A DNA stretch of 30,135 bases from CAYGAG01 sp964347765 (GTDB taxonomy: Archaea; Thermoproteota; Bathyarchaeia; Bathyarchaeales; Bathycorpusculaceae), in the NCBI GenBank assembly GCA_964347765.1, contig CAYGAG010000017.1:1-30135 (forward strand), in the 5' to 3' direction. The notes below the pieces were generated by a model. It was given only the letters and a program-made list of their open reading frames with translations. It made no database searches and was not told where the DNA came from. A program made the position numbers and the translations under genes. Shown one piece after another: positions 1 to 8,536 of the stretch (within the stretch, counting starts at the first letter, position 1; every line of letters starts with the position of its first letter).

Positions 1-506
1 AAAATCGCATCTTGCACGCGAAGAGCTATAATTTCTCAAATGAGAAAAAAGGATTTCACGTGTGATAACTCCATCGTGGACTACCCTGATCAAACAAGGC
101 TAACACGTTTATTGTGATACTGCAACCTGCTGGAACTTGGATGGAGCAAGTTTGCCGAAAAGCATGGATGGAGTTCAGAGCTTCACGGATAGAGAGTCAT
201 CTGCGAGTTTCGCAACTGTCAATCCAAAATGTGAACCTCACGTCTCCCTGTCTTCTTCACGTATGAAGAAAGCAAATCCTACGTGCAGACTGATCGTAGA
301 TCTGTGAAAAGCTCAGAATCTTTCAAAAGATCATGCAGCGGCTGCTGCTGTTTAGCGCGCACTGCTTTGTTAAGGTGGCGAGTAAACGAATGATCTTCTG
401 GTAAACAGTTTCCGTTCATCAGGTTTCTGTTCTCTCGCAGACGACTTCTACATTACCGAAAGAGACGTCGGCTATTCAAGTTCAATAATCATACACATGC
501 TCATCA
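1..506. other. Intergenic stretch, no gene assigned
   Basis: I read all frames by eye and found no recognisable protein or RNA. The longest plausible minus-strand reading starts with ATG at 419 and stops with TAG at 281-279 (46 codons). It continues as a mostly open frame with further stops, so it could be decayed coding sequence, but it has no Shine-Dalgarno and no family I recognise. Confidence 0.4.
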
Positions 507-932
507 TTAGTCCAGTTTCAGTGCAAACAGCAAGACACCGGCAAAGATGAAGACCGCAGCTATTGCCGTTTTCAGAGTTATCCTTTCACCTAGAAAAAGA
601 GCCGACAGAACAATGACGATCAACAGACTTGCGCGATCTACAGGAGCTACTTTAGAAGCATCAGCCACTTTCAAGGCAGCAAAATAAAATAGCCATGACA
701 ACGCCCCAGCGACTCCTGATAAGACTATAAAGACCATATCTCTACGAGAGAACATGGTCAACTGAGAACCTTTTCCAACAAAGAACATAAACGCAACTAT
801 GAAGACTAGCATAACCATCGCCCGCACAGCCGTTGCCACAGTAGAATCAACACCCTGCAACCCAACCTTCGCGAAGATTGACACAAAAGCCGCAAAAAAC
901 GCTGAGAGAACAGCCAACACAAACCATTCCAT
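507..932 (-). CDS. Half-size EamA/DMT family transporter
   Basis: This 141-residue, very hydrophobic protein carries one EamA-type unit of about four to five membrane segments, roughly residues 3-22, 34-52, 66-86, 96-113 and 118-138. The 'FLGERIT' sequence before the last helix is typical of the drug/metabolite transporter superfamily. Full-length EamA proteins have two such units (about 290 residues), so this is the single-domain form, which is expected to dimerise in the cytoplasmic membrane; the substrate cannot be told from sequence. The start is ATG, with a GGTGG-containing stretch just upstream and a TTTAAA box about 35 nt before it. It is transcribed divergently from the nitroreductase gene. 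Family confidence is high, substrate unknown. Confidence 0.85.
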   Translation of the reverse strand: MEWFVLAVLSAFFAAFVSIFAKVGLQGVDSTVATAVRAMVMLVFIVAFMFFVGKGSQLTMFSRRDMVFIVLSGVAGALSWLFYFAALKVADASKVAPVDRASLLIVIVLSALFLGERITLKTAIAAVFIFAGVLLFALKLD

Positions 933-964
933 CTAACCACCCAGTCCTTGAAATGAACATCTAG

Positions 965-975
965 CCTTTAAATGA
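965..975 (-). promoter_or_regulatory. Box A (TATA) promoter of the EamA gene
   Basis: On the minus strand this reads TCATTTAAAGG. The TTTAAA core predicts transcription starting near 943, giving a leader of about 10 nt before the ATG at 932. It is placed by spacing and composition only. Confidence 0.45.
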
Positions 976-1190
976 TTTAACATCTGCCAATGATGCGACT
1001 TCAGCACATGTATCGCAAAAAGTAATCTGCTTCCTGTCTGTGTAACTAACCACAACGGTGCTCAGTTCCGGGAAAAATTAGCTGGCCATTGATCTATCTG
1101 CCAAGAAAACTGGACGGCTCGGCAGATGAAATCGAAGAATCAGAAACAGTTAAAGCCTTGAGACATAACCCTCCATGAAGATGATCTGGA

Positions 1191-1676
1191 ATGTCCCTTC
1201 TAGACATTATCTACAAGAGAAGAAGTATAAGACAATACAGGAGCAAAACAGTTTCAGAAGAAGTTCTGAAGAACATTCTGGAAGCAGGTAGATTGGCTCC
1301 TTCTGCAGATAATGCACAGCCATGGCATTTCATTGTCGTGACCGACGCAGAAATCAAACGTAAACTATCAAATGGCGCATGGCGCCGATTCATCAAGGAT
1401 TCTGCTTTTACAATAGCAGGTTGCGGAGAGAGATACAGGAAATGGTCTGCTGTAGAGGTCGCAATAGCTCTGCAGAATATGGTGTTAGCAGCAGAAGCTC
1501 AAGGATTGGGGTCATGCTGGATAGGAGCCTTCGAAGAAGAGGAAGTGAAGAGACTGCTGAACATACCAGAAAACCTGAAAGTTGTCGCCTTGATTTCGTT
1601 TGGCTATCCAGCAGAAAAACCAGGCCCTCAATCCAGAAAAGAGCTGCAGAGCATTGTGCACTTCAACAGATTCTAG
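1191..1676 (+). CDS. Nitroreductase family FMN-dependent oxidoreductase
   Basis: This 161-residue protein belongs to the nitroreductase (NfsB/NOX-like) flavin superfamily, homodimeric enzymes using FMN and NAD(P)H. Visible hallmarks are the N-terminal RRSIRQY near residues 10-16, which contacts FMN phosphate, SADNAQPWHFIVV near 38-50, and GLGSCWIGAF near 123-132, followed by the family's closing 'G(Y)PAEKP' segment. It is slightly shorter than typical members (170-220 residues), the variable central excursion being reduced. The physiological substrate (quinone, flavin, nitro compound or a dehalogenation-type reaction) cannot be assigned. It starts with ATG and ends 27 nt before the convergent VTT-domain gene. 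Confidence 0.88.
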   Translation: MSLLDIIYKRRSIRQYRSKTVSEEVLKNILEAGRLAPSADNAQPWHFIVVTDAEIKRKLSNGAWRRFIKDSAFTIAGCGERYRKWSAVEVAIALQNMVLAAEAQGLGSCWIGAFEEEEVKRLLNIPENLKVVALISFGYPAEKPGPQSRKELQSIVHFNRF

Positions 1677-1703
1677 TTACACGTCATCAAGCTAATAGCC
1701 CTA

Positions 1704-2393
1704 CTAGTCTGTTCCCGATTCTTGCACAGGCAACTCGTCCTTTTGCTCATCCTCAGTCACGTACCCTTCAAAATACTTCTCCCAGTCAACCTTGAACATT
1801 ATTACAAAGACAATGACCAGCAAAACTATTGCCAGAATCATGCCGATCAGCGCAGATATCCAATCGCTCTCTACACCGAAGATTTCTTCAATAATCTGAA
1901 TAGATAGGCGACCGCTATAGGCCACTATAAAATTCATACAGACCTTTCCGATGAAAGCAGGGATCAAGGCCCTGATAATGCTGTAACGCATGACCCCCAT
2001 AGGGATGAAAAGTAGATCATCAGGCAAAGGTGTCAGAGCGAAAATGAAGATCGCCACCGGGCCAAATTTATTGAAGACTTTCACTAGAAACTCCATCTTT
2101 TCTTTGTATCTCCCACTCACAATTTTCCGGCCACCTAAACCCAGTAGATATCCTGAAAACTCGCCTAATGCCGATCCAGTTCCCGCAGCCAAGGCAATCC
2201 ACAAAGGCTCAAAAAGCCAAGCACCCTCAGACTTCAATCCCCCAATGGTGAAAATGACAACGGTATAAGGAACTGGAAAGAATATTGACAAGGCGCCGAC
2301 CAAACTAATCGCAACAATGCCTAGATACCCATAAGTAAGCACAAGACTCTTCATCCATTCTGAAAGTTGCTGCAACACTTCTGTAAACTGCAA
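1704..2393 (-). CDS. VTT-domain (DedA/SNARE-associated-like) membrane protein
   Basis: This 229-residue integral membrane protein resembles the VTT/DedA/YqaA family. It has several hydrophobic segments, a central 'GSALGEFSGYLLG' glycine-rich re-entrant-type motif (about residues 74-86) and a second 'FGPVAIFIFALTPLPDDLLFIP'-type region (from about residue 110), where conserved proline and acidic residues are typical. Family members include undecaprenyl- or other polyprenyl-phosphate and phospholipid flippases/scramblases; the exact lipid here is unknown. The C-terminus is charged and acidic and probably soluble. The apparent start is TTG at 2393-2391; the next Met is residue 14. It is transcribed divergently from the ferredoxin-AOR operon. 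Confidence 0.8.
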   Translation of the reverse strand: MQFTEVLQQLSEWMKSLVLTYGYLGIVAISLVGALSIFFPVPYTVVIFTIGGLKSEGAWLFEPLWIALAAGTGSALGEFSGYLLGLGGRKIVSGRYKEKMEFLVKVFNKFGPVAIFIFALTPLPDDLLFIPMGVMRYSIIRALIPAFIGKVCMNFIVAYSGRLSIQIIEEIFGVESDWISALIGMILAIVLLVIVFVIMFKVDWEKYFEGYVTEDEQKDELPVQESGTD

Positions 2394-2436
2394 AGCTGAA
2401 ACGTTTCCCCCACTTTCACAGATTCAAATCTCTGAC

Positions 2437-2442
2437 TTTAAA
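2437..2442 (-). promoter_or_regulatory. Box A candidate for the VTT-domain gene
   Basis: A palindromic TTTAAA core lies 44 nt before the TTG start at 2393, predicting a transcription start near 2413. It sits back to back with the ferredoxin promoter. Confidence 0.35.
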
Positions 2443-2458
2443 GAAATTACCATCATCA

Positions 2459-2467
2459 CATTTAAAT
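2459..2467 (+). promoter_or_regulatory. Box A (TATA) promoter of the ferredoxin-AOR operon
   Basis: The sequence CATTTAAATCC has its TTTAAAT core at 2461-2467. It predicts transcription from about 2490, leaving a leader of 10-27 nt depending on which TTG is used as start. Confidence 0.5.
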
Positions 2468-2498
2468 CCAAGCACGATTTAGAAAAACCCTCAAGATT

Positions 2499-3041
2499 TT
2501 GTCAGAAGGATCAATATTGGCTGAGAAAAAACCAGTCTGGATAGCAAGAGAATACTCAAATTGCAGTGGCTGCAGGAAATGTGAGATAGCCTGTTCACTC
2601 CATCACGAAGGACTCATATGGCCGGAAGCCTCACGGATAAGGGTTTTCATGCTCGTTCCCGGTTTGGAATTCCCGCATCTCTGTGCCCAGTGCCAGAACT
2701 ATCCATGTGTTCAAAGCTGCCCGACCGAAGCCTTGACAGTAGACCGTAAGACTGCTGCAGTCTTGGTGCACAAGGAGAAATGCACTGCATGTGGAAGCTG
2801 CATAGAGGCTTGTCCTGGAAATATTCCTCACATGCATCCAGCTGAAAATCATATCTTGATATGCGACCTATGCGCCGGCGACCCCAGATGCGTTAATGTC
2901 TGCAAACAGGGGAGATGGAATGCTCTGAAGGTAGTTACCAGAAAAGACAGGCCCCATGAGCTTTACGCACGAAAGCCTGAAGAGATAACAAGAGATCTCT
3001 CTGTAAAGATCTATGGCGAATCAGGAGAATCATTTCTATGA
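2499..3041 (+). CDS. Four-cluster 4Fe-4S ferredoxin, AOR electron-transfer subunit
   Basis: This 180-residue iron-sulfur protein of the DmsB/HycB/YdhY type probably carries electrons to or from the AOR encoded immediately downstream. Four cysteine quartets are visible: CX2CX2CX3C at residues 22-32, CX2CX4CX3CP in 'LCAQCQNYPCVQSCP', CX2CX2CX3CP in 'KCTACGSCIEACP', and CX2CX4CX3C in 'ICDLCAGDPRCVNVC', enough for four [4Fe-4S] clusters. No signal peptide is seen, so it is cytoplasmic. The stop codon overlaps the AOR ATG in an ATGA arrangement, indicating translational coupling. The frame opens at TTG 2499; a TTG at 2517 has a better Shine-Dalgarno (AGAAGGA, 6 nt upstream) and would remove six residues. 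Confidence 0.9.
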   Translation: MSEGSILAEKKPVWIAREYSNCSGCRKCEIACSLHHEGLIWPEASRIRVFMLVPGLEFPHLCAQCQNYPCVQSCPTEALTVDRKTAAVLVHKEKCTACGSCIEACPGNIPHMHPAENHILICDLCAGDPRCVNVCKQGRWNALKVVTRKDRPHELYARKPEEITRDLSVKIYGESGESFL

Positions 3042-4906
3042 TTTCAGGATATGCGGGTAAATTCATCGAAATCGACCTATCCACAAAACAGATCAAAGAG
3101 ACGAACTTTGACAACTCAGTTCTGAGAGATTATGTTGGTGGAAGAGGATTGGCGACGAAGATTCTATGGGATAGACTTGGCGTTGAGTGGGAAACTATAG
3201 ACCCCTTAGGATCGGAAAACATACTTTTATTCTTGACCGGTCCCCTTACAGGCTTCTTCCCAGGCGGCAGGATATGTGTGTCCGGCAAATCTCCGCAAAG
3301 CAATGGCGTTGTAGGCTCTACGGTTGCTGGAGAGCTTGGAGTGGAGTTGAAGTGCGCTGGCTACGATGGTATCATAGTGACGGGTAAATCTGAAGGACCC
3401 GTCTACTTGCTCATCAAAGATTCTGAGGTTGAGATAAGAGATGCCACTCAAGTTTGGGGCAAAGACGCAAAACAGACAGTCGCTTGGGTAACCAAAGAGT
3501 GTAGAAGACTCTTGAAGGAGCGGTTTCCGAATTACGGCGAGTGGAAGGAACCATCAATCTTGTACATAGGTCCTGCAGGAGAGAACGCGGTGCGAACAGC
3601 CGTAGTAGCCGCCAAGTGGACCCACGCCGCTGGTTACGGCGGCTATGGAGCGGTTATGGGTTCCAAGAAACTCAAAGCAATTGCCGTGAAAGGCACAGGA
3701 CCGCTGCCCAATGTGGCTGATATGGATAAGGTCGAGGAACTCATTGAGACTGCCTGTGAAGATATTTATGAGAACGAGTTGTGGAGGCGATGGGGCACCG
3801 GTTCTGCAGGCTATGTAGTGGGAGCGAAGTTCAGTTCTGAACCTATTCGGAATTGGCAGCAGGAATGGCATGATGAAAAAAGCTTTGGTGTCGACAAATT
3901 CGAAAATCGGGTATGGATAAAACCCTATTGGGGTGACTTCGGCTGTCCGACAACCTGCCTGAAGATTGCGATGGTGAAGACTGGAAAGTTCAAAGGCGCC
4001 ATAACGGACAACCCTGACTACGAATTGCAGGCCTACTTAGGTCCAAACCTCGGAATCTTCACTCCAGAAGGAAACGTGTTTCTTTCATCTCTCATTGACG
4101 ACCTAGGTTTAGGAGGTATACAGACCGGGAATGTACTTGGCTTCGCGGCTGAGCTCTATCAAAGGAAAATCTTGACAAAAGAAGACTTAGACGGTGTCGA
4201 GCTTAGATGGGGAAGCATTGAAGCATTCGCCGCCTTAGCCAAAAAGATCGCCTACAGAGAAGGAGTTGGAGATTTGCTGGCAGAAGGAACCTATCGAGCA
4301 GCCTTGAAAATCACAGAGATGAAGAATACTGATGTGGTTAAGTATGCAGTTCAGTCGAAAGGCATCGGAATTGGTGCCCACGGAATCCGCAGCGGAAAGG
4401 ACTTTGCAGAGAACATTTCTTACGCTTGTTCTGTTCAGGGAGGAGACCATACATCCATCGCGTGCTTACCCTTAGATGACTCCAGAAGTGAATTAGTGAT
4501 GGCGTTCAACGATTCAGCAGTGTACTGTTCCTTCAACGTCTTCGGCATACCACGCAACCTGAAATTCAGGTTCTACAAAGCCGTAACCGGCTTGAAACTG
4601 ACACAAAAGGACTGGGTGAACACAAAAGCGCTCAGAATAATACTGCTACAAAGAGCAATGCTGCTTTTGGGCGGTCCAGACCTGAAATGGCAGCCTGGAA
4701 CACATGATGAAAATCCGCGCCGGTTCTATGAACCATTACCCTCAGGACCCTACAAAGGAAAAACTGTCGAAAGGGAAGAATTCGAAGAAGAAAGAAAGCG
4801 ATACTATGAAGCAGTTGGCTGGGACAGTAATGGCATACCGAAATCAAAGACCCTCAGGAATCTAGGGTTAGAAGAAGTGGATAAAGAACTGGAAAAGATA
4901 CGCTGA
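3038..4906 (+). CDS. Aldehyde ferredoxin oxidoreductase family protein (AOR 1)
   Basis: This 622-residue protein matches the tungsten/molybdenum bis-pterin AOR family, which oxidises aldehydes to acids with ferredoxin as acceptor or runs related low-potential reactions. The N-terminal 'GYAGKFIEIDLS' and 'YVGGRGLATKIL' (residues about 4-43), 'SGKSPQSNGVVGSTVAGE' and the pterin-binding glycines support this. In Pyrococcus furiosus AOR the cluster ligands form CX2CX3C plus a distal Cys. Here Cys303 and Cys307 and the distal Cys497 ('NDSAVYCSFN') are present, but the first ligand position is Asp300 ('GDFGCPTTC'). It is translationally coupled to a four-cluster ferredoxin. Substrate unknown: the same family includes aldehyde, formaldehyde and glyceraldehyde-3-phosphate oxidoreductases and BamB-like reductases. 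Confidence 0.9.
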   Translation: MISGYAGKFIEIDLSTKQIKETNFDNSVLRDYVGGRGLATKILWDRLGVEWETIDPLGSENILLFLTGPLTGFFPGGRICVSGKSPQSNGVVGSTVAGELGVELKCAGYDGIIVTGKSEGPVYLLIKDSEVEIRDATQVWGKDAKQTVAWVTKECRRLLKERFPNYGEWKEPSILYIGPAGENAVRTAVVAAKWTHAAGYGGYGAVMGSKKLKAIAVKGTGPLPNVADMDKVEELIETACEDIYENELWRRWGTGSAGYVVGAKFSSEPIRNWQQEWHDEKSFGVDKFENRVWIKPYWGDFGCPTTCLKIAMVKTGKFKGAITDNPDYELQAYLGPNLGIFTPEGNVFLSSLIDDLGLGGIQTGNVLGFAAELYQRKILTKEDLDGVELRWGSIEAFAALAKKIAYREGVGDLLAEGTYRAALKITEMKNTDVVKYAVQSKGIGIGAHGIRSGKDFAENISYACSVQGGDHTSIACLPLDDSRSELVMAFNDSAVYCSFNVFGIPRNLKFRFYKAVTGLKLTQKDWVNTKALRIILLQRAMLLLGGPDLKWQPGTHDENPRRFYEPLPSGPYKGKTVEREEFEEERKRYYEAVGWDSNGIPKSKTLRNLGLEEVDKELEKIR

Positions 4907-4975
4907 GCAGTTCCAACTAGTGCACGCTCGCTTTTTCATTGAACAAATGTGTGCTTCAGACTTCTCTTGCCTCGA

Positions 4976-5581
4976 TCATTGCACATGGATTAGACGGGTC
5001 GGCGTCACAATTATCCCGATCTTTTCATCTCGTTCATCATGAGGAACCTCTTCGACAATTTGCATGTCATGAACCGTCGTGGCGACCAGAATCTCTCCGA
5101 ATCTCCTTTTCAAAGCTCGAACTTCCTTGTCTCCGTAACCATGTCCTTTTCCCAACCTATGTCCCAGCTTGTCCACGGCGACTGAGCCTTCCACTACCAA
5201 ATCTGGTTTAGCAAAGTCTTCCACCTCGACTCCAAACCTGAATGCGCCTTTGATTGTCGAGGCCAGATATTCCTTACCTTCTGCATGGTCAGGAGAGATC
5301 AGTAGAATACCTTTCTCAAGCCTAGGAGATGCCACTATCAGAGTCTTCCCATCTTTGAGCACGTATTCTCTCACAGACCGCTGGGGCGAATCTGGATTTA
5401 CGAAAATAGCCTTTGCTTTTTTCCAGTCTGGTAACAGACACAGTCTCTCTGCAGCAGCTCTTGCTCCTTTGAAATTAGGAATTCTTCCTCTGCATGGAAG
5501 AGGGAAGATGGCTATCCCTTCACGTTCCATTCTGTTCCAGATTTCTTCTCTAAGCAACTGCTTTCTATTCAGCACTCTCAT
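4976..5581 (-). CDS. 5-formyltetrahydrofolate cyclo-ligase family protein
   Basis: This 201-residue protein matches the 5-FCL/MTHFS superfamily, which converts 5-formyl-THF to 5,10-methenyl-THF with ATP. Supporting sequence is an N-terminal 'LREEIWNRMEREG' helix followed by 'FPLPCRGRIPNFKGA' (residues 26-40), and the C-terminal RLGKGHGYGDKE motif (142-152), the nucleotide/phosphate-binding loop of the family. The N-terminus resembles the MTHFSD-like branch seen in archaea and eukaryotes, so canonical activity is not certain. It lies 45 nt downstream of kbl on the same strand and may be co-transcribed, linking a C1-folate step to glycine production. It converges on AOR 1. Confidence 0.82.
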   Translation of the reverse strand: MRVLNRKQLLREEIWNRMEREGIAIFPLPCRGRIPNFKGARAAAERLCLLPDWKKAKAIFVNPDSPQRSVREYVLKDGKTLIVASPRLEKGILLISPDHAEGKEYLASTIKGAFRFGVEVEDFAKPDLVVEGSVAVDKLGHRLGKGHGYGDKEVRALKRRFGEILVATTVHDMQIVEEVPHDERDEKIGIIVTPTRLIHVQ

Positions 5582-5626
5582 CCTACACTAAAAACAAGCG
5601 AGGAAAAAGAGAAGGGATCCATGGTC

Positions 5627-6829
5627 TCAGATTATCCCTAGCTTTCTGCCACCTTCTTTAAAGGCTTCTAAAGATCTGTCTAGTTGTTCAATGGTATGCT
5701 TCGTGCACAATTGAACCCGTATCCTAGCTTTGTCCCTGGCAACCATTGGAAAGAATATAGGCAGCACAAAGATCCCCTTCGTCCACAGATGTTCAGCCAG
5801 ATCCTTAGAGATTTTGCTTTTGCCACACATCACAGGAATTATTGGTGTTTCGCTGTTTCCTGTATCGAATCCTGCATCCTTAAATCCTTCTAGGAGATGG
5901 TTACGGTTTTCCCAGACTCGTTTAACATGTTGAGGCTCCGTTTCCAACACGTCTATAGCAGCGATGCAAGCAGCAGCGACGCCTGGAGGGACTGCACCAC
6001 TGAGCAGCCAGCTACGGGACTTGTTATAGGCAAAGTTGCGCAGTTCTTCGCCGCCCGTTATATGGCCGCCTACCACACCGAAAGCCTTCGAGAAAGTCCC
6101 CATCTCCGCGTGTACTTCGTCACGTCCCAGATTGAAGTGACTCACGATTCCTCGACCACCTTCACCTAACACGCCTTCGCCGTGGGCGTCGTCCACGTAA
6201 ACGCCAGCACCATGTTCTTTAGCGATCTTAGCAATCTTCGATAAAGGAGCTAAGTCTCCGTCCATGCTGAAGACCCCGTCAGTGAGAATCCATATGTGTC
6301 TGTACGGGGGATCATGCTTTTCAGCCTCGTTCATCACGCGATTCAGATCCTCTGAATCCTTATGTTTGAATATGGCTCTGTCCGCGTGGCTGAGTCTTAC
6401 TCCATCGATTATTGAACCATGGTTCAATTCGTCTGAGACAAACAAATCTCCTCTTCCAGCGAGCTGCGGAACAAGTCCCTCATTCGCCATGAAACCTGTT
6501 TGATAGGTCAAGGAAGCAGGGGCATTCTTGAACTTTGCCAGCCGTCGATCCAGTTCCTCATGAAGAAACATGTTGCCAGATATAGACCTGTCACTTCCCG
6601 CTCCGGCGCCATATTTCTCAGTCGCCTTTATTGTCGCCTCAATAACTTTGGGATGCGTTGCCAAGTTCAAATAGTTGTTGGCACAAAGCATCAAAACCTG
6701 TTTTCCATCCACAGTACAGATGGGTTCACTGGCGCTTTCAAGAACCCTAAGCTGCCAGTTAAGACTTTCATCAACTAACCGTTGATACTCTTCACCCAAA
6801 TATCTAGTTGGATGACGCGAAGCTACCAC
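5627..6829 (-). CDS. kbl: Glycine C-acetyltransferase (2-amino-3-ketobutyrate CoA ligase)
   Basis: This 400-residue PLP enzyme of the alpha-oxoamine synthase family splits 2-amino-3-oxobutyrate with CoA into glycine and acetyl-CoA. Seen are 'CANNYLNLATHP' (49-60), 'NHGSIIDG' with His137 stacking on PLP, 'VDDAHGEGVLG' (212-222) and 'TFSKAFGVVGGH', with Lys248 as the Schiff-base lysine. Length equals that of E. coli Kbl (398). Kbl rather than the related KAPA/ALA/serine-palmitoyl synthases is favoured because a threonine dehydrogenase gene of the partner type lies 2.5 kb upstream on the same strand. The start is GTG, preceded by AAGGTGA as Shine-Dalgarno. Members of this family often accept more than one substrate. 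Confidence 0.9.
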   Translation of the reverse strand: MVASRHPTRYLGEEYQRLVDESLNWQLRVLESASEPICTVDGKQVLMLCANNYLNLATHPKVIEATIKATEKYGAGAGSDRSISGNMFLHEELDRRLAKFKNAPASLTYQTGFMANEGLVPQLAGRGDLFVSDELNHGSIIDGVRLSHADRAIFKHKDSEDLNRVMNEAEKHDPPYRHIWILTDGVFSMDGDLAPLSKIAKIAKEHGAGVYVDDAHGEGVLGEGGRGIVSHFNLGRDEVHAEMGTFSKAFGVVGGHITGGEELRNFAYNKSRSWLLSGAVPPGVAAACIAAIDVLETEPQHVKRVWENRNHLLEGFKDAGFDTGNSETPIIPVMCGKSKISKDLAEHLWTKGIFVLPIFFPMVARDKARIRVQLCTKHTIEQLDRSLEAFKEGGRKLGII

Positions 6830-6864
6830 GCCAATTCACCTTCTACAAGACTTAGATTCACTTT

Positions 6865-6873
6865 CTTTTAATC
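6865..6873 (-). promoter_or_regulatory. Box A candidate for kbl
   Basis: The minus-strand sequence GATTAAAAG predicts a start near 6843, about 14 nt before the GTG. This suggests that kbl can be transcribed separately from the upstream peptidase gene. Confidence 0.35.
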
Positions 6874-6970
6874 TTTACCTATTCATGCCCCAAGATTGTG
6901 CCCGTAGGCCTTCTCAACCTCTCACAATGAAGAATGAAAGGAACCTGTTCAGATCCTTAGCTACGATGCG

Positions 6971-8428
6971 CTAATCGTGTCGCTCTAGGAAGCCTAGGGA
7001 TTTCTGTTCGTCTAAGTATGTGCCGGAGTCGAGTTTCCATGCTTTTATGTTAAATTCTCCTCTTTTCTGGGCAAGTTGTCTTATGTACTCCCCGGCTTTG
7101 CGGTCTCTCCACCAAGTCTCACCATACTTTTCACCCAAATTCTTCCTCAAGGTTGCAACTCTAACTGCTGCAATCACGTAGCTTGGCGAGTAAAGGTCGT
7201 AGTTGGGCATTACATGGTGTAGGATCCAGTAGTTGCCTGGAGTCTCTACAAAGAATCGTTTGGTCAGTTCCTGCCATCTTTTCGAACCCTTTTCTATTGT
7301 GTACTTGTTCTTCCAGAACTCCATTTTCATGATGCTGTTAGCAGCATAAAACGTCAGGAAGACCAAGTTCATGAATCTTACTCGATCCACGATCTCCTTC
7401 ACGGCTGTATCTTCAAGTTTCAAGTCTTGCTTCAGGAAGAGGGGGTCATCAATAACACCTTCTACAAGTATGCTGAAAGTTTCTGCCACACTCCTAGGCA
7501 CGATGTATCTTTTCCAAACTGAGTCGTCAGGATCAGCACTCTTGCCATGGATACCGTGGCCAAACTCGTGGAACAGACTCCTGAAATCTGCGAAAGGTGA
7601 AACTCTTCGATATAGTATTCTCACGTCGTTGGGAACTTGTATTCCCCAACACGAGGCACTAGGACTTTTGTTCGGACGGTCTTCATCGTCAACATGTATA
7701 GCGGAAGGGTCGAAGCCCAAGCCTTTCAAGAGAAGCTTCACCTCTCTCAACGGACTCTTTCCTTCCAAGTACTTGTTCAACGGTCTGTAGATGCGGCCTC
7801 GCCATGTGTAGTAGTCATCATAGTATTCCACTTTGGCCTTGCCAAGAACTTCATGTAGAAAATGGTCTGCTGCCGATAGGAATACCTGCCTGGCCCCATC
7901 ACCAAGTCTCTCAAGAAGAGTTCGCAGCTCATCATACGAAGTCTGCTCAAGTTCCAGGTAACTATCTAAGGGTGTCAAGCCATATCGACCATGTACTTCT
8001 CTTGAGATGCTCATCCGTCGCTCCACTAGATTAGAGATCTTTGGCGCCTTTGCTATAAATTCGTCAAAGACCTCTTTTCGTTTCCGAGAATCATTTGTTT
8101 GAGAGTTGAATTGTCTCCAGTTTCCCCAGTTAACCTTCTTTCCATGAACATCATATTTTTCCGTGGAAATCTTTTCCATTCGTTGGTCATGAAATTCAAG
8201 CTCAACATCGAGTCTTTCAGCTTCAGCGATTGTCCCTATGGAGGCTAGGTACATTCTCCGGGGTTCTTCAAACTTCTCCAAGAACTCTATACTTATCTCC
8301 GTAAGTTGCATGGCAAGATGCTTCATCAATTGGGCGTTGTAGGTCAATCCGGCATATTGGTTATAGTATTGCGCTGCAAGTTGACCATTCAACTCCTCAT
8401 AACGCGACGCAAGTTGTTCAAGAGACAA
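6971..8428 (-). CDS. M3 family zinc metallopeptidase (oligoendopeptidase-like)
   Basis: This 485-residue protein has the gluzincin signature of peptidase family M3: 'SLFHEFGHGIHG' with His287, Glu288 and His291, followed 25 residues later by Glu316 in 'SVAETFSILVEG' as the third zinc ligand. A helical N-terminal half (about residues 1-230) is typical of the enclosing channel that limits these enzymes to short peptides. At 485 residues it is shorter than PepF/thimet oligopeptidase (560-700). No signal peptide is present, so it is cytosolic and suited to finishing peptide degradation. The start is TTG, with AGGGGG about 10 nt upstream and a TATA element at 8471-8478. M32 carboxypeptidases were considered, but the HEFGH form fits M3 better. 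Confidence 0.87.
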   Translation of the reverse strand: MSLEQLASRYEELNGQLAAQYYNQYAGLTYNAQLMKHLAMQLTEISIEFLEKFEEPRRMYLASIGTIAEAERLDVELEFHDQRMEKISTEKYDVHGKKVNWGNWRQFNSQTNDSRKRKEVFDEFIAKAPKISNLVERRMSISREVHGRYGLTPLDSYLELEQTSYDELRTLLERLGDGARQVFLSAADHFLHEVLGKAKVEYYDDYYTWRGRIYRPLNKYLEGKSPLREVKLLLKGLGFDPSAIHVDDEDRPNKSPSASCWGIQVPNDVRILYRRVSPFADFRSLFHEFGHGIHGKSADPDDSVWKRYIVPRSVAETFSILVEGVIDDPLFLKQDLKLEDTAVKEIVDRVRFMNLVFLTFYAANSIMKMEFWKNKYTIEKGSKRWQELTKRFFVETPGNYWILHHVMPNYDLYSPSYVIAAVRVATLRKNLGEKYGETWWRDRKAGEYIRQLAQKRGEFNIKAWKLDSGTYLDEQKSLGFLERHD

Positions 8429-8469
8429 AATCTCTTCCCCCTCTTGACAACCAACTCTGCTGGAGCCTG

Positions 8470-8479
8470 GATATAATAA
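8470..8479 (-). promoter_or_regulatory. Box A promoter of the M3 peptidase gene
   Basis: The minus strand reads TTATTATATC. Its spacing predicts transcription from about 8449, 20 nt before the TTG start. The structured segment 8537-8665 therefore lies upstream of this promoter rather than in the leader. Confidence 0.45.
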
Positions 8480-8536
8480 TTATTCAATGCGAATTCAGGA
8501 AAAACTGTGCCTGCCCCACGCGATCATGTTGAAATC

